Source: Denticeps clupeoides
Lineage: Eukaryota > Chordata > Actinopteri > Clupeiformes > Denticipitidae
Assembly (NCBI RefSeq): GCF_900700375.1
Contig: NC_041716.1
Location: forward strand, 14,296,306 to 14,360,305
DNA: 64,000 nucleotides
Reading direction: 5' to 3'
The notes under the pieces were generated by a model. The model ran no database searches. It saw only the letters and a list, made by a program, of their open reading frames with translations, and was not told the origin of the DNA. This document shows positions 21,898 through 35,801 of this stretch, piece after piece (position 1 is the stretch's first letter; every line of letters begins with the position of its first letter). The position numbers and the translations under genes are program-made.

Positions 21898-23350
21898 ATG
21901 GCGACTCTGTCCTGGTGCCTCACCGCAGTTATTATCTGTTCTGTTTATGTGATGAAGGCCAGCAGTGAAATTGTACAGAGGACCTCACATACACTTGGTG
22001 GGGTGGCTGACAAAGGGACAACCGGTACTCAGCATCTGGCCACCACAGAACACCGACGAAGAGACAGTGGACATAAAAATAAAGCTGACGTGGTGCAGGG
22101 TAATGGAAGCGGAGCTCCAACACTGGTTTGGTCTGTGAATGATGGGGCTGAAGATGAAGGTCTGAGCCCAGTCAAGCTGAAGGTGGGCCCTGCAGGTAAA
22201 AGAGAGATGGGAACTGGTCAGAGGAGGGGGAGTGGAAGAAAACATCACGTTGAAGGTTAGGAGTTGTGCTCTACTGTTCTCTGGCAGCTGCCATGCACAG
22301 CCATACAAAAGCTGACTGATGTTTCCACCCTGTACCACTTCGCTGTTGTTTTGCAGAGTTTGAAATAGACCTGAGTGATGCGTCTGAAGAGCAGAAGTAC
22401 AGTCGTCAGTCTTTTCCCCATCCTGGTCCTGAAGAAAATCCTGTTTCTGGTGTGCCACGGACAAATATGGTAACTTACTGCCTGTGACCCATTTATCAGA
22501 CGCCCTTAAAAAGAGTGAATTACAATCAGCAGTCTTGCTCAGGGACACAATGTGGGGTTTGAACCTGTGACTTTTTGAACGTCTGGTTCATAGGCTACGG
22601 GTTGAATTTTCCTTTATAATTACTAGATAATTATTTGTGGATATAATTGGATTTAATTGGTGTTGTATGTATTAATTCTAATATTATTACTTAAGCAGGA
22701 GGGGGACATTCCCGCTCTAAACTCAACGTGGCCTCACTCGACTGAGCACACAAGACCATCCAACACCTGGACGTTCTCAGGAAATACAGGTGCAGGCGAC
22801 TTTGCTGCAATAAATCCGTTTCAGTGTAGGCATGACACATTCTCTGCAGTGTATTTTACATTGCAGGGAGAGCAAACAAGAACCTGAAAACTAGAAGAAT
22901 ATCAGGACGTCAGGGGGGAATGTCTGAGTCATGTGATCATCATCTGGACTGCTTCCCTGGTCGGCGTGCCCCATCTGCCTCACTTTGTCCATGGTAAGGA
23001 AAACCCTGTTGCTGTTTCTCTGACTTTGCTGCTTTTCCTGCACCAGGGTCCTGTTGTGATCTTAGACGGCACATCTGTGAACAGCACAACCGCGGCCTTA
23101 ACAACAAGTGCTATGATGACTGTATGTGTGAAGAAGGTAAAAACATAGTTGTATGTTATCATGTGTCACTGACAACTATTCTTAAATTAAAACATTGTTT
23201 TTTCTTTGTCTAAAACTAAGTTAACATTTTTTTTCAGGGCTTCGATGCTTTGTTCATTTTCATCGAAATTCACATGTGTCTCAAAAAAAAGGTCGCTGTG
23301 TGGAGGCAGATACTGGACACAGAGGGCAAGGGGCATTAACACCCATCTAA
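21898..23350 (+). CDS. draxin: Draxin, dorsal repulsive axon guidance protein
   Basis: Secreted axon-guidance protein; family members bind netrin/DCC and antagonise Wnt signalling through LRP6. Coding exons: 21898-22255, 22357-22469, 22699-22789, 22867-22959, 23047-23136, 23238-23350; phases 1, 0, 1, 1, 1 all close. A signal peptide is visible ([19 protein letters not shown]). A variable, basic, low-complexity middle follows, then the conserved ten-cysteine C-terminal domain: [52 protein letters not shown]. It closely follows mammalian draxin, with S for T in PGTCC. The donor after exon 4 is GTCGGC, unusual but in phase. Human DRAXIN is also in 1p36. Its 5' UTR probably starts near 18.96 kb. 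Confidence 0.9.
22487..22600 (-). repeat. tRNA-derived SINE, family A (partial)
   Basis: Fragment in a draxin intron: TTATCAGACGCCCTTA, CTTGCTCAGGGACACAATG, GGTTTGAACC and CATAGGCTAC match the reverse consensus. Confidence 0.65.
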
Positions 23351-24900
23351 AGGATTCCAAATAACTGCCTTTTGGCAGCTTGACCATCTATGCATGGCAT
23401 GGGTTTACATATACTGAGTTTATCCTAATTCTATAATATAATGTTTCATATTTGTGGACGGCAGTACTATGTTGCTGTGGTACATTTAGACAGTGGGCAA
23501 ATAAAAATATGCATGCATGCGAGGTGCACAGTTTTAAGGATTGTTCCGATCTTTGTTATGCTATATAGTTACATAGAATTTTTATTTAATTACATTTGGT
23601 CGTTTAAAAGAAGCATTGGTTTCAACATGTTTTAAGTCTAGGGTGATTAAATCCCTTAATTATAATTGAATGGCTGCATGTTTTGAATCTGTATTTGTTT
23701 CATCCCATGAATTCATTTTAGCTGCAGAATTATATTCTCTGTGTAATCTTTTCATCTGCTCATTCAATTTTTATTCAGAAACATAATTAAGTCATTTACA
23801 AGCAAGGAATGAAGGCTTTTGTTCCCGGCATGCCAGCTACTTAAAAATATTAATGAACAACACTAGAAATGCTGAGCGCTGTATTTGAACACATAGTGGT
23901 TTGAGGATACCACTGAATACGAATTGTACTCAGCACATCAAAGGAGTTTTTGTGCTTTTATTGGGCTATGGGAGACCATAAGGAGCTTTAGTTCCCAACA
24001 CAGACAATATTAATTCATGGACATATGGATAAGCTTAGTCTTTTTTTCTCAGCATTCTTTGAGAATAGAATTGTTCCGAGGCGGGCTAAAACATTTGGGC
24101 AGCAGACTGAATGCCCTTTGTGGGTAGTTTATGAAAGCCAAGGTTTTTTGTTCTGAAAAACCCCAGTGATATGTGGCAAGCAGACTAAAGCTGTCACCGG
24201 GCAGCTTTGGCCATGGGAAGGTCTGCTGGGTTCTTCTGTCGCTGTTATTAAAACCTTAAATCTTCTGTGAGGCCTCCATTTTAATCTTTTTGCATTAGCT
24301 CTGATTCCTTGCTCATCTTGTATGTTCCTGTCTTAAGGAGCTCTGGATGTAGCTCCCTGGAGGAGCATATCACTGTGGCTGTGTAGCCTATAATGTGGAT
24401 AAAATGGATCAAACACAAATTTGGTGGCCTTTTAGACTACATTTTGTTTGCCTGCTTTGCATGATGATGATGAATACATGTTTAAAATATGTTATGTCTA
24501 TAATATGGTCTAATGTAAATGTAAATGTAATAAAATAATGAATAATTCATTTTTTTATTTGCAGCAGCTGCTTTGTTGTTTTGTGGTGTGTTACAATGGG
24601 GGACTGGAAATTGTGTTTGGATTTTAATGTTTTTCTCAATGTGTGTGGTGATTTTGCCAATATTGTGGATTAGGTTTGACTGAAATATGCATGGCTGTAA
24701 CCAACATTTTGGTAATTTAATCTAACAGATTAAATACAGTACAAGTATGTTTAAATAAGCATGACTGCCATGTAACAAATACGGGTTTGTTCTGCTGTTC
24801 GTTAAATATATTTTATTTTATATTATATATTTATTATATTTTAAACAAACATATAACATCTGTATTATAGGTTGAACGGGGAGGTTTTTCACGCCTCATT
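23351..24900. other. draxin 3' region and spacer to icmt
   Basis: AT-rich. Apart from the Tc1 fragment at 24048-24165, nothing coding is recognised. Confidence 0.5.
24048..24165 (-). mobile_element. Tc1-like fragment (transposase 3' region)
   Basis: Words such as CTCAGCATTCTTTGAGAATA, GGGCAGCAGACTG and GTGGGTAGTTTATGAAAGCC also occur at 26395-26505 inside the icmt-intron Tc1 element. They code for the last part of its transposase (ENLGFHK..). A lone fossil piece of the same family. Confidence 0.6.
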
Positions 24901-25020
24901 ATTACAGCCTTTTGGCGCCACCTGGTGGGCATAGGAATAACAAATAAGGAAATGGGAGGAGTCAACAGCGATCACACGAAACCTCGCGAGATCTCGTTGA
25001 ACGATCGCTCGGTTTTCAAC

Positions 25021-28000
25021 ATGGCAGGCAGTAAGTTGGTGTTAGAGGGGAGAGTAAGTATTTTCAGCTTTTTATGTGGCCTCGGCGTTATTATCATTCC
25101 GTTTGTAGCCGCGGCAGCGGGTCACGTCGACTGGATATTCGACTACCTGACTGGAGTGAACGGGAAAGTCGCTGTTATTTTGCATCTGACCGTAATCAAC
25201 GGCTTCCTGCTGCTCATATACAAGGGACCTCTATATAAGGTGGGTCAACCATGCATCAAGACCAGAGCATCACATGATTTTAACTTTGTCTCACTAAATC
25301 CCCTTCACGTTGTGAGAAAAATATACGCACCACAGCTCGTGTTAAAATGCCAGATTAATCCCATTACGGCTGCCTCAGCCCAGTTTATTCTTGCTTAATT
25401 GGATTTGGCCAGAGGAGGGATGGGGGATGCATGCAGGAGCACTAATTCATGTCCTCAACTTGTCGCAGGTGGCTGTGCGCGCCTGTTTCCTCGGGTTTAC
25501 CTGCGGATGTGGGTTAATTATAAGTTTTGCCGAAACAACCTGGACGCACTTTGGCTGGTAAGTGCCCAGTCACGTCATCGGCCGGATGCTGGTGGCAGTC
25601 TGGTGCCAGTGGTCACAACTGAATCATGTCCCTGTCATCTGTACTGCATTGTCTGTCATTGAGCCAGTGGCTTACAGAACTTGTCCACTGCAGACAGGGA
25701 TCTTCATCCCTAGATCCCTGGATGCCAGTGTACAGGAAATCAGTGCATTCCTTCATGTTTAATATTTAAATGCACAAGAATACAGCACTGGCACATACAA
25801 TATATACATACACATATGTATATATTGGGGCATTGGTTGAGAAACGGACCCGTAATCGGAAGGTTGCCGGTTCGGATCCCGAAGGTATGGCCAAGGTGCC
25901 ACTGAGGTCCCCTTGAGCACCGTCCCCACACACTGCTCCCCAGGCGTCTTTCATGGCTGCCCACTGCTCACTAAGGGTGATGGGTTAAAAGCAGAGGAGA
26001 CACTTCGTTGTGTGCACTGTGTGCTGTGCTGCAGTTTTTCACAATCACTTCACTTTCATATTTACTTTCAGCATAAATGAGTACATCCTCTTTAAAAAGT
26101 ACGAATTTAATCAGTAGCTCAATGAACAAAAGAACAATTTCCAGAAATTTCACAAGGCTGGGTTTTATTGAACACTTGTTTAACTCCATAGCATGAAATT
26201 AAGGTTAAAAATATAACTTAGATCACAAAATCTTCAGTTTTCCTAAAATTAGTTGAAGCAAAAATAAATACACCACACAACAAAAACAACTACATCTAGA
26301 CTTTTGCAACATCTTATCTTTTTCCATTCTTCAAGAATGACCTCTTAGAGCCTGAATGCTGGATGGAGAGTGATGCTCAACTTGCCGCTTTTCTCAGCAT
26401 TCTTTGAGAATAAAATTGTTCCGGAGCAGCTAAAACCTTTGGGCAGCAGACTGGATTGTGGGTAGTTTATGAAAGCCAAGGTTTTTTTGTTCTGACAAAA
26501 ATCCCCACAGGTGTACGATAAGGTTCAGATCAGGAGACATACTTGGACATTCAATCCCCTTCATCATGTTCTTCTTCAGAAATGCAACGGTAGCTTTAGA
26601 TATGTGTTTGGGATCATAGTCGTGTTGGAAAAGTGCGCGACGACCAAGTGCACGGAGTGATGGCAGCATCGTCTCCTTCAGTATAGAGCAGTACATTGTT
26701 GAGTTCAGGATACCAATGAAATGCAGCTCCCCAACACCAGCAGCACTCATGCAGCCCCACCATGCAACCATTAGTTCCAAATCACCAGTAGTCTTCATCT
26801 CTTTCAGAATGGGCCCTAGCAAAACCTAGGCATGCTTTTTTGTGCATGGGCTTTAGGAGAGGCTTCCTTTGCGTATGGTGTCATGGGAAACGGTCACTCC
26901 AGTTTGGCTTTCTACTGCTTTAGCTAACTGCAGTGAACTTGCATGCCGAAGACGCTCCTGTCGAGATGTTAACTTCCGTGGATGGCCTGGATGTCTCTGT
27001 AAGATGGTTGCACTTCCATCTTTCTTAAATTTTTGGATCCCTTTTGCCACAGTATTTTGACTGATATGTAAAGCTTTGGTGTCCTTCTTGTAGCCCTCAC
27101 CTTGTTTGGCGTAAAAGTAATTTCTCTTCCATGTGGAGCAATTGCTGACAGCATGAAATGGGAAGGGCTCTTCTTTAAGTCACCTGTCTGCTGGACGCCT
27201 CTTAAATACTCACCCCTGGTTGAATACCTGTTTATCCCAATTTTGTAGTCTTAAGTGCGGCTTTTCTCCTAAGACTATTATTGGGGTGTACTCATTTTTG
27301 CAACATGGGCTTGAATGGATTTGTTAGAAAAATCACTTTTTTTTTTAGTGTGTAAATTAACAAATCTTAGCAATCAATGGCCCACATTTGTGAGAGTATT
27401 TTGTAGTATGGTATCTCACCAAAAATGTTGATTCTGAAAGGTACTAAAGGTTTTCTGATAAATGTAGTGGGTGCACTCATTTATGCTGAGCACTGTATGT
27501 GTATACGAGTATATTATTCTCAGTGGTTTAATTGGTATTTATTTAAAATCCTACACGATTATTAAGGGTTCACATTTGTCATGATTGTGTATTATCATCG
27601 TCCTGCAGGTACATGTGCTCGCTGTCCTTCTTCCACTACTCCGAGTATCTGGTCACCGCCATCATTAACCCCCGCAGCCTGTCGCTGGACTCCTTCCTCA
27701 TTAATCACAGTGTGGAGTACACTGTAGCGGCTGTCTCGTCCTGGCTGGAGTTCACCCTGGAGAAGCTGCTACTCCCAGGTGGGTGTGCTGCTCGTCTCTG
27801 TCGGGTCACGCGCGTTTATCTGTCGTTTTTTTGCACAATTTAAAAGTGTCTCGTGATTCTGTGGCTTTTGATTCCCTGTTGCAGACCTGAAGCAGCTGCC
27901 ATGGCTGAGCCTGATGGGGATGTTGATGGTTGTAGGAGGAGAGTTCCTCAGAAAGTCGGCCATGTTGACGGCGGGCTCCAACTTCAACCATATTGTCCAG

Positions 28001-28375
28001 AACGAGAAGGCGCAAACCCATGTGCTGGTCACCAGTGGCGTTTACTCTCTGTTCAGACACCCCTCCTATGTAGGGTGGTTTTACTGGAGCATTGGTACCC
28101 AGGTACAAATTAGACATTATTCATTAATGTCACGCATTTGCATATGGTTTAGTGTTTCATGCAAAAAATTGTGTGTGGTGCCCGTTTCCCAGGTGATACT
28201 GTGTAATCCGGTGTGTCTTCTGGGCTACACATTAGCAAGCTGGCGCTTCTTCCGAGAACGTGTGGAGGAGGAGGAGATCTCACTCATCCATTTCTTTGGA
28301 GAGGACTACATAGAATACAAGAGGAAGGTGCCTACTGGTCTTCCCTTCATCTCAGGCATAAGGATGGGCTCGTAG
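25021..28375 (+). CDS. icmt: Protein-S-isoprenylcysteine O-methyltransferase (292 aa)
   Basis: ER-membrane enzyme that methylates the prenylated C-terminal cysteine of CaaX proteins such as Ras, Rho and lamins, with S-adenosylmethionine as donor. Coding exons: 25021-25239, 25469-25557, 27609-27778, 27885-28102, 28193-28375; phases 0, 2, 1, 0 close and the total is 879 nt. Hydrophobic helices fill the N-terminal half. The conserved C-terminal catalytic region shows [46 protein letters not shown] and [11 protein letters not shown], as in human ICMT (284 aa). Intron 2 (about 2 kb) carries a SINE and a Tc1-like element back to back. The start codon follows a short GC-richer stretch and gives MAGSKL, comparable to MAG at the human N-terminus. 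Confidence 0.95.
25824..26057 (+). repeat. tRNA-derived SINE, family B
   Basis: Nearly complete copy with GCCGGTTCGGATCCC B box, GGTGCCACTGAGGTCCCC, CACTGCTCCCC and tail CAATCACTTCACTTTC. It abuts the Tc1-like element in icmt intron 2. Confidence 0.85.
26062..27496 (-). mobile_element. Tc1-like transposon with decayed transposase
   Basis: Terminal inverted repeats share CAGCATAAATGAGT (left, near 26070) and ACTCATTTATGCTG (right, near 27474-27487); the left tip is eroded. Minus-strand transposase pieces: a helix-turn-helix part ([27 protein letters not shown], 26853-27050) and a catalytic part ([52 protein letters not shown], 26430-26822). The frame is broken between the pieces, so it is not autonomous. 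Inserted in icmt intron 2. Confidence 0.85.
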
Positions 28376-29932
28376 GACGCCAGAGGTCAAGGTTGAACCC
28401 CTGACGCATTCTGGGCACCACTGACTGTCACTGTGAGCGAGGGCTGCCTGGTGGTCTTCACTGGGGGAGTCCCACAGGACCAAGATCGTGGTACAGGCAG
28501 ACTGGCACGGAGATTTTTGTCTTGGACGCTGCCCTGCTCTGAGTACAGCGGAGCACAACAGACACGCAATGTCTCCTCCCACCCCCGGCACCTCACACTG
28601 TGTCTGCCATCCACATCTCACTCCATCTCCTGTTATGTCTTAATGTATTATGTCTTCTTAGTCCCTCTAAAAATGTCCCTCGTTTCCACTTTTTATTCTT
28701 TTTTAATCCATCTACCCTGTTTGCTCTGCTTTGATAAGAGCCACTATAACACTGCAGATTTTAGACCCTGTTGGCCATTTATAAGGCAAGTAGATCTGTG
28801 GGGTGGGGAAGGGGGGTTAACATTTGGTCTTCAAGAAGAATTGACACAAACCTGTCTCCTTAAGGCTTTGAAAATCAATGTGAAGGATTTAGGGGCATTA
28901 ATATTTGCACTCCCATCAGAATATTAATATAAGCATGTTTTCACATTCACTTATGCTAGTTCTTTTTTTCTAAATGAAATTTCATTTGGACCAACTTCAG
29001 TTGCCTCTGATGAGTATTCCATAAGGTTCTTGGGGAAAAAAAATAGCCCTGAATGCGGAGAACAATCACCTTCCTAAACCTATGTAGCTAGTAGATTTAG
29101 TTATTTTCCCTTTTCTATTATACTGCACTGAAACACTGGAAATGTGGCTGCGGCATTACAAATATGCGCTAGATGTTTCATTAAATGTGGCAGAATATGC
29201 CATCTGCCATAGTGACCAAGGAGCAATAGTCTTAACCTGGCCTGTGATCAGAGACGCTGTCTGAAAATCTACCAAAAACCAACACACTGCTTTTCATATT
29301 TTCATGCTGTTCTTTCTTCAGGGATCATTACTGGAATTCATTCATCATTTCATCTGACTCATCATGAATACATATTTAAACCCAACAAGACACAAGTAGC
29401 AGAGTAATGCTGTAAGCGGTTTGAGCTTGATGTGGTTTACAGTTTCTACACATTTGAAAGAGAAATACTGTAAAAGAAGATCTGATATTTAACCCCTGTG
29501 TGGAGTTCACCTCTGTGGGACCCATGCCTGTGTTTAAAATTATGCAAATTGTTGTTATAATTTAATCCTGCAATTCCTTGAGTTTGGCTCATTTCCTGTG
29601 AAAACGTGTGTACATGTAACACTGTACACCATCCCATAAACTGGACTCCACACAAGGGTTAAAGATATACATATGCTGTTGGAAATGAGTGCATTTAATT
29701 TGTGAGTTTTGTGGTTTGATGCTGCTGATAGATGGTTGAACAGTGATATCTGAGACTGTATTGAGGGCAGAAGGGTAGTCTGGGAGGTTACTGACGTGCT
29801 GTTACTCATATTTGCAAAATAATAATAATTAAAAAAAAAAGTTGCCCCAAAACTTCTAACCATTTTTTATCTGATGACAGAACTGGGATTTTGAGGAGGG
29901 GGTTACTGTGAACTTCTTTTCCTCCAGTGGTA
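28376..29932. other. Intergenic between convergent icmt and rnf207
   Basis: Probably the 3' UTR of icmt at the left and of rnf207 at the right. No further gene or mobile element recognised. Confidence 0.5.
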
Positions 29933-32900
29933 TCAAAGCGGGATCTCCTTTCGACTTGCTGACAGCTCTGCAGGGCCCTTCTGCTTGCTGAGTTTGTAGA
30001 ACTCCTTGCTTTTGGGGTTGGACTCATCTGATGATGCAAGGGTGTGGCTTTCCAGATCCTCGTGGCCATCATCTCCAGCACGTGTGAGGTCGTTTCTAGT
30101 GCAGGCAAACAGGAGAGATGCCTCTTTTCAGCAGAACTCTTTTACTCTATAGAACTAGGAGAATGAGCATAAAGCATTTTTAAAATCTCTAACAAAAGGA
30201 GTGTATTTAACTAAGACCATAAAAATGAGCTTGCCTGGTGCTGCTACTGCTGCTGTCCTCATAGATCTTCAGCATTGCCTCTGTCCGGTCGTCCTTTGAT
30301 TCCTTGGTTTCTTTGATCCTGCTTAATGAATACACTTTCTTTTATCTGTTCTTGTAAAAAGACACACAGGCTCTAAAATTTTAACAGAATTAGGCTGGTC
30401 TCAGTCTGTTTTCAATACCTCGGCTCAAGGCGCTCTTTGACTTTGGAGATGGAATGGATGTAGGGGCCGATCTGCCGGGCAATGGTGGTCAGATACGAGT
30501 TCTCCTGCTTTAGTTGAATCAGATCATGAAGTTGAGCTGGAAAAAGAATACCCAAAGTAAAAAAAGAGCCTTCAGCAAGATGGCTGCATGTTTAATGATG
30601 TAGCTTACCTTCATATATTTCCTGTTCGTTAGCAACCCTCTGAAAGGTCTCCTCCCAGATCTGGAAGAGAGGCCAAATGATGAAACAATATCCCACTCAT
30701 AGGTCCTCAAATAGCATTTAGTTGTCTGAATTAGGCACTGTGATGGTAAAATAGTACACATGAAATGACATGGCTTCAATTTCTTTGGCAACAATTTGTT
30801 AGAGAACCAAGAAGCGTTGGCACATTAAGATTTCTGACTGAATCAAATGAAAATTTGTATTGTAAACATTTTTTTACATAATTTAGCAGACGCCCTTGTC
30901 CAGAGTGACTGGACACTCTGGACAGTAGTTACAGGGACAGTCCCCCTGGAGACACTCAGGGCTATGTGTCTTGCTCATGGACACAATAGAAAGTGGCTAG
31001 TAACTGTGGTCACAGTTTCAAGTGTGTTACCTAAAAGGCTACTACCACCCTCATCCAGTATTCAAAAACAATATGACCACTTAGTGCTTACTACATTATT
31101 CAAACATAACCATGAGATCTTCACCTCTTCGAACATATTCCTCATGGTTTCCACAGAGGAGTACTCGCTGGAGATCAGTCTGTCCATCTGCATGGACCTG
31201 TCCAGGATCAGGCTCATGGAGTCGGTTTTGATGAGGGAGTGATGCTTGGTCAGGTCCCTGTGAATCTCCTGCACATGGTCCTTCAGTTTCTGAATTTCAC
31301 CCTGAATAGCCTGGGAAACAATTACCGCACAATTTCTCTTATTATCATTATTTAATGAGCAGTCATTTTCTTGCTAAATAAATCACTTATTAAATGTATT
31401 AATTTGTGTCAAATGTGACAGGATCTATATAAGCAGATCAGTAATAGGGAAAAAAGCCAGAACCTAGACCTCATTCTCACCCGGTACTTGTTCTCGTAGC
31501 TGCGACAGTGCTCTGTGAAGGGGGTTTCGTCCCCGTCGGCCAGTAGGACCTTAGTGCTGATGTAACGGTGTGAGGTTGGTTTCCTGACCACAGAGGAGCT
31601 CAGAGACAAGTAACTCGCTGCAGGGGAGTGACAAGGCACTGACAGGGATGACTGCAACCTGGAGGAACAGTGCAGCCATGGGACCATGTGCAGATCTCTT
31701 TTTAAAATGTATGGCCATAAGTGAAAGTCAATGTCACCGTGATACACTGAACGGCACATGATGCACACAACGAAATGTGTCCATTCTATCCATTTAACCC
31801 TAAATCACTAAATTGCACACAGCAATAGTAAGCAGTGGGCAGCCATGAAAGGCGCCCGGGAGCAGTGTGTGGGCAGGGAACCTTGCTCAAGGGGACATCA
31901 GTGGCACTTTTGGAGGGGACATGGACACCCTGACCGGCCTTCTGCTACCCAAACCCATATACAACAATCAGAATCAGAACTCTTTCAGCAGGTGCCATTA
32001 TAACAAGACAACCAATGCTATTCACTTCACATTTCAGTGGTCATAATGTTGAAGTGGATTGTGTATGTTTGCAAATGAAACTGAGCAGTAACAGCCTTAA
32101 AAAGAAAGACTTACAGAGAGCTTGAACTGGCCATTCCTGATACACTGCCTGTGACGGACACCGACCGACGCTGACCCAGAAACAGCAGAGGCTCTAAGCA
32201 GCGAGCAAACTCGGATCGATACTCTGTGTGAACCTGCCACAGGAGCACAAGAGGGGACAACCACATAAGTGTAAATGCCTAAGTCCACCGCAAACAGTAA
32301 GCGTCAAAGGCGTACCTTACTGCTCTGAGCAGGCCGCAGGCGGTGGGGGAGCTTCACAATCTTCTTCAGCCTCTCCATCAGTTGCTACATAAATGAGTCA
32401 AACCGTTTCTTAGGGACTAACATGTGCTGGGGTGACCAGACGTGTCCCAGGAACACGTCCTCTTTTTGATACATGGAGCTGCAGCTTCCCCCATCCAACA
32501 CCACAATAAGCAATAGCATTTCTACTTACATAGCCCATATCCAGAAACTCAAATTTATTGGCAGAACTCAGGAACGCAGAGCATGTGACAAGGTGAACCT
32601 GAGAGGCAACAACGGAAACACCACAGTGCTGTTAGGTCCAGTACTCAGAGCTCTACAAGTGAAAACATGTAGAAATATATGAACATGTATCCAGCCTGTA
32701 TATCAGAAGGTGACCATGAGTATACCATGAGGTTCTTACTTGGAGGGTGGGCAATAGGGCAGAGAGGTGAGACAATTGCTCCTTAAATGCTTTTTCTTTC
32801 TCCTCATGCTGACTGCAAAGAGAGACCATAAGTGAACATCCCAGAACTGGACTTTTAAACAGCAATACACTCACCAGCCATGAGGAACCTGTTCACGCAT

Positions 32901-35757
32901 CACATGCTCATAATTTCATTCCCTTTGCATGAGGCTGTTCTTCAGTAATCCACCCCAGAGCCCTGTGCATAAAGCAGTGGTCTCAGTTAACTATTTTTAA
33001 ACCAGTGTAACAGGATTGGAACATAGATGGAACATGATTGCTTTCAGTATTGATGTATTTGGCTCTGGCACGGTTTCCTGTTTTGATACCGCTTCAGCAG
33101 AACACTGGGAAAGAGTGTGGGTTGAAAACAGATGTCCTTGCTGAACCAATATGTTTCTCACAGAAACAATGCAGAACAACCGTCCGGTTTAATACTCTCA
33201 ATTGTGACTATTCAACTATGATTATTGTTCTGGTTTCTCCTGAGAAAAATGAAAGCTGCTTTTTCTCTTAGCAAGATGAAAACCCAGCAGTTGGAGCCCA
33301 ATGGGTGCAAGAATAGGTTCATCCCACCACACGGTACATACACCATCACTCACACAGTTATACCAACTGTTAATTTGAATATCACCAATCAGCCTAGTGG
33401 CCATATCTTCGGGAGGAGGGAGGAAACCTGAGAAACCTTTGCAAACACAGGGAGAGCCTGAAAACTCCACACACACAAAGCTAGGACCTGGATTTGAGCT
33501 CATGGCATTGGATGGTTGGGTCAAGATTAAAATGAACATCTTGAAAATCCAATAACTAGACCTGGTTTATGCAAGCCCACTAGCCCTTCCAAATGTAGTT
33601 TCTGCACTATTTCCAGTTTACATAAACACATTTAAGAACCGGTAGAATGAACAGGCTGGAACTCCAAGCATGTCTTCTGAATTGCACACAGCAAGAAGTG
33701 TCCTCTGCATTTAACAATCACCCATATTGAGCAGTGGGCAGCCATGACAGGCGCTCGGGGAGCAGTGTGTGGGGACGGTGCTTTGCTTTCGGGATTCGAA
33801 CCGGCAACCTTCTGATTACGGGTCCGCTTCCTTAACCGCCAGGCCACCATTGTCCACTCTTTCATGTGCAGTTTATATTGACTGTACTAGTGCTTTGTTG
33901 GCAGAAGGACAATGGAGGACAAATATCCAGGCTGAAGGCCTGCGTCATTACCGTTGTTTGTTACTGAAGCGTTAAAAGGAAACGTCACCTCTCAGCAGCC
34001 TTCAGCAGAATCTTCTTTCGCTCCGCCAGCTTCTCCTAAAAATGAAAACATATGGTACATAGGCTGAGTCAATGTTCTCCATGGTGCAGTTTCTAGTCGG
34101 TTTTATAGTGTATAGTGCAGTGTTCATCTGCTTTGCTGAAGCCCAGCGTGGCCACTAACCTGCATGCTGTTGAAGAGTGTGCAGATGGCACTCTCTTCCT
34201 CTTCCAAATTTGCTCTGACCTCATTGATCATGGCTTTCAGGAGAACGATGGCCTCGCGTGCTGACGTCTGCAGCTCCTTCACAGCCTAAAAGATGTTGTG
34301 TTCACATGGCACAAGGTCGACAAACTTCATGCATTGTTAAAAAACATTATTGGTTGTCCAAGAAACCTAGTGGGTAAGACACTCGTCTACGAACCCGGAG
34401 ACCACAGTCACAGGTTCAAAGCCCATTCACTACCATTGTGTCCCTGAGCAAGACCGAGTGTCTGTGGGGGGACTGTCCCTGTCACTACTAAATGCCATTC
34501 ATGTAAATGTAGATGAAAAGGTAAAACAACACTTACTAAGACAGCTTGGTCCAGTTTTTCACAGCCTTGCATATATGCTGTTTCAATATCAATGCAGTGC
34601 GCTCTGTTCTCACTGAATGTGACACACACATACACACGCTGAACAAAAGCTGCTAAGAAATTCCTTCATACAAAGACTAGTGTCATAAAAGGATCAGATG
34701 CCACTTACACCTGCATGTCCCTGAAGCAGTTGATGCACAGCATGGACTTCTTCTCTGTAGAAAACATGATATAGAGCTCTCCGTGGAGAGCTGAGGAATC
34801 ACAGTCACTTCAGATCAAAAGTCATCGCAGAACAATGAATAAATAGGATAGTGAAGGTTTTTTTTTCATACACACCACATTTTTTATGGGCTTCTTTGGT
34901 GCGCTTAGCCAAGGACACAATCTCATGGCGTGAGAACATCTTGGCCTTGTGGGTGCTTTCTCTGCACGCTGTGCAGAGTGGCTGACTACAAGTGTTGCAA
35001 TAATACATTGCATCTGCATCCTGTTGTCGGGAGACAGGAGAGATCCCTCCATTTGGTTCCATAGTCACTCCCATTTCATCATCTGATGACGAGAAAGCTG
35101 TGGTACCTGTTTCTTGCACTCCAGATCACAGTTGGCACACTGCACCGTCTCCTCACTGTCCGTGGAGTTATCCACCAGAAACTTCAGCAGACGGTCTTCT
35201 GGGGGAAGCCCGGTGATGCCTTTCACAACCGACTGGTTCCTGCCGCAAAACAAATCCGCCTTTGGAATCATTCATGAAGTTAAAGAAAGACAGTAGCGAG
35301 GTTTCAGCTGTGAAAGGTTTCAAACCCCACTTACTACCATTGTGTCCCTGAGCAAGACACTTAACCTTGAGTGTCTCCAAAGGGACTGTCCCTGTATCTA
35401 CTGATTGTGAGTCTTATTTCATTGTCTTCTGTTCATACTTTTTTCATAGCAACAAGGACGCAAATAGCTACGCTGTGAATTCCTAGATAGACGAGAGCGT
35501 ATGCTGAATGTGTCACTGATAAAAATAGCCTCAAACAATGTTGTAAAGGACAAGAAGGGTTTCTATTTATTTAATCATGATAGAAAACTTCAGTTGCCCA
35601 GCAATCATAACTATGATATTTTCCATTTTAAAATGACATCAGATCAGAAAATTAGACCAGATTTGTTTTCCAGCATGGGTGCAGAATTGTAGTGTCACTT
35701 TCTCTATCCACACAGATGGTAGATGGATAAAAACATTCCTCTTGACAGAAGGCTCAG

Positions 35758-35801
<44 letters not shown>

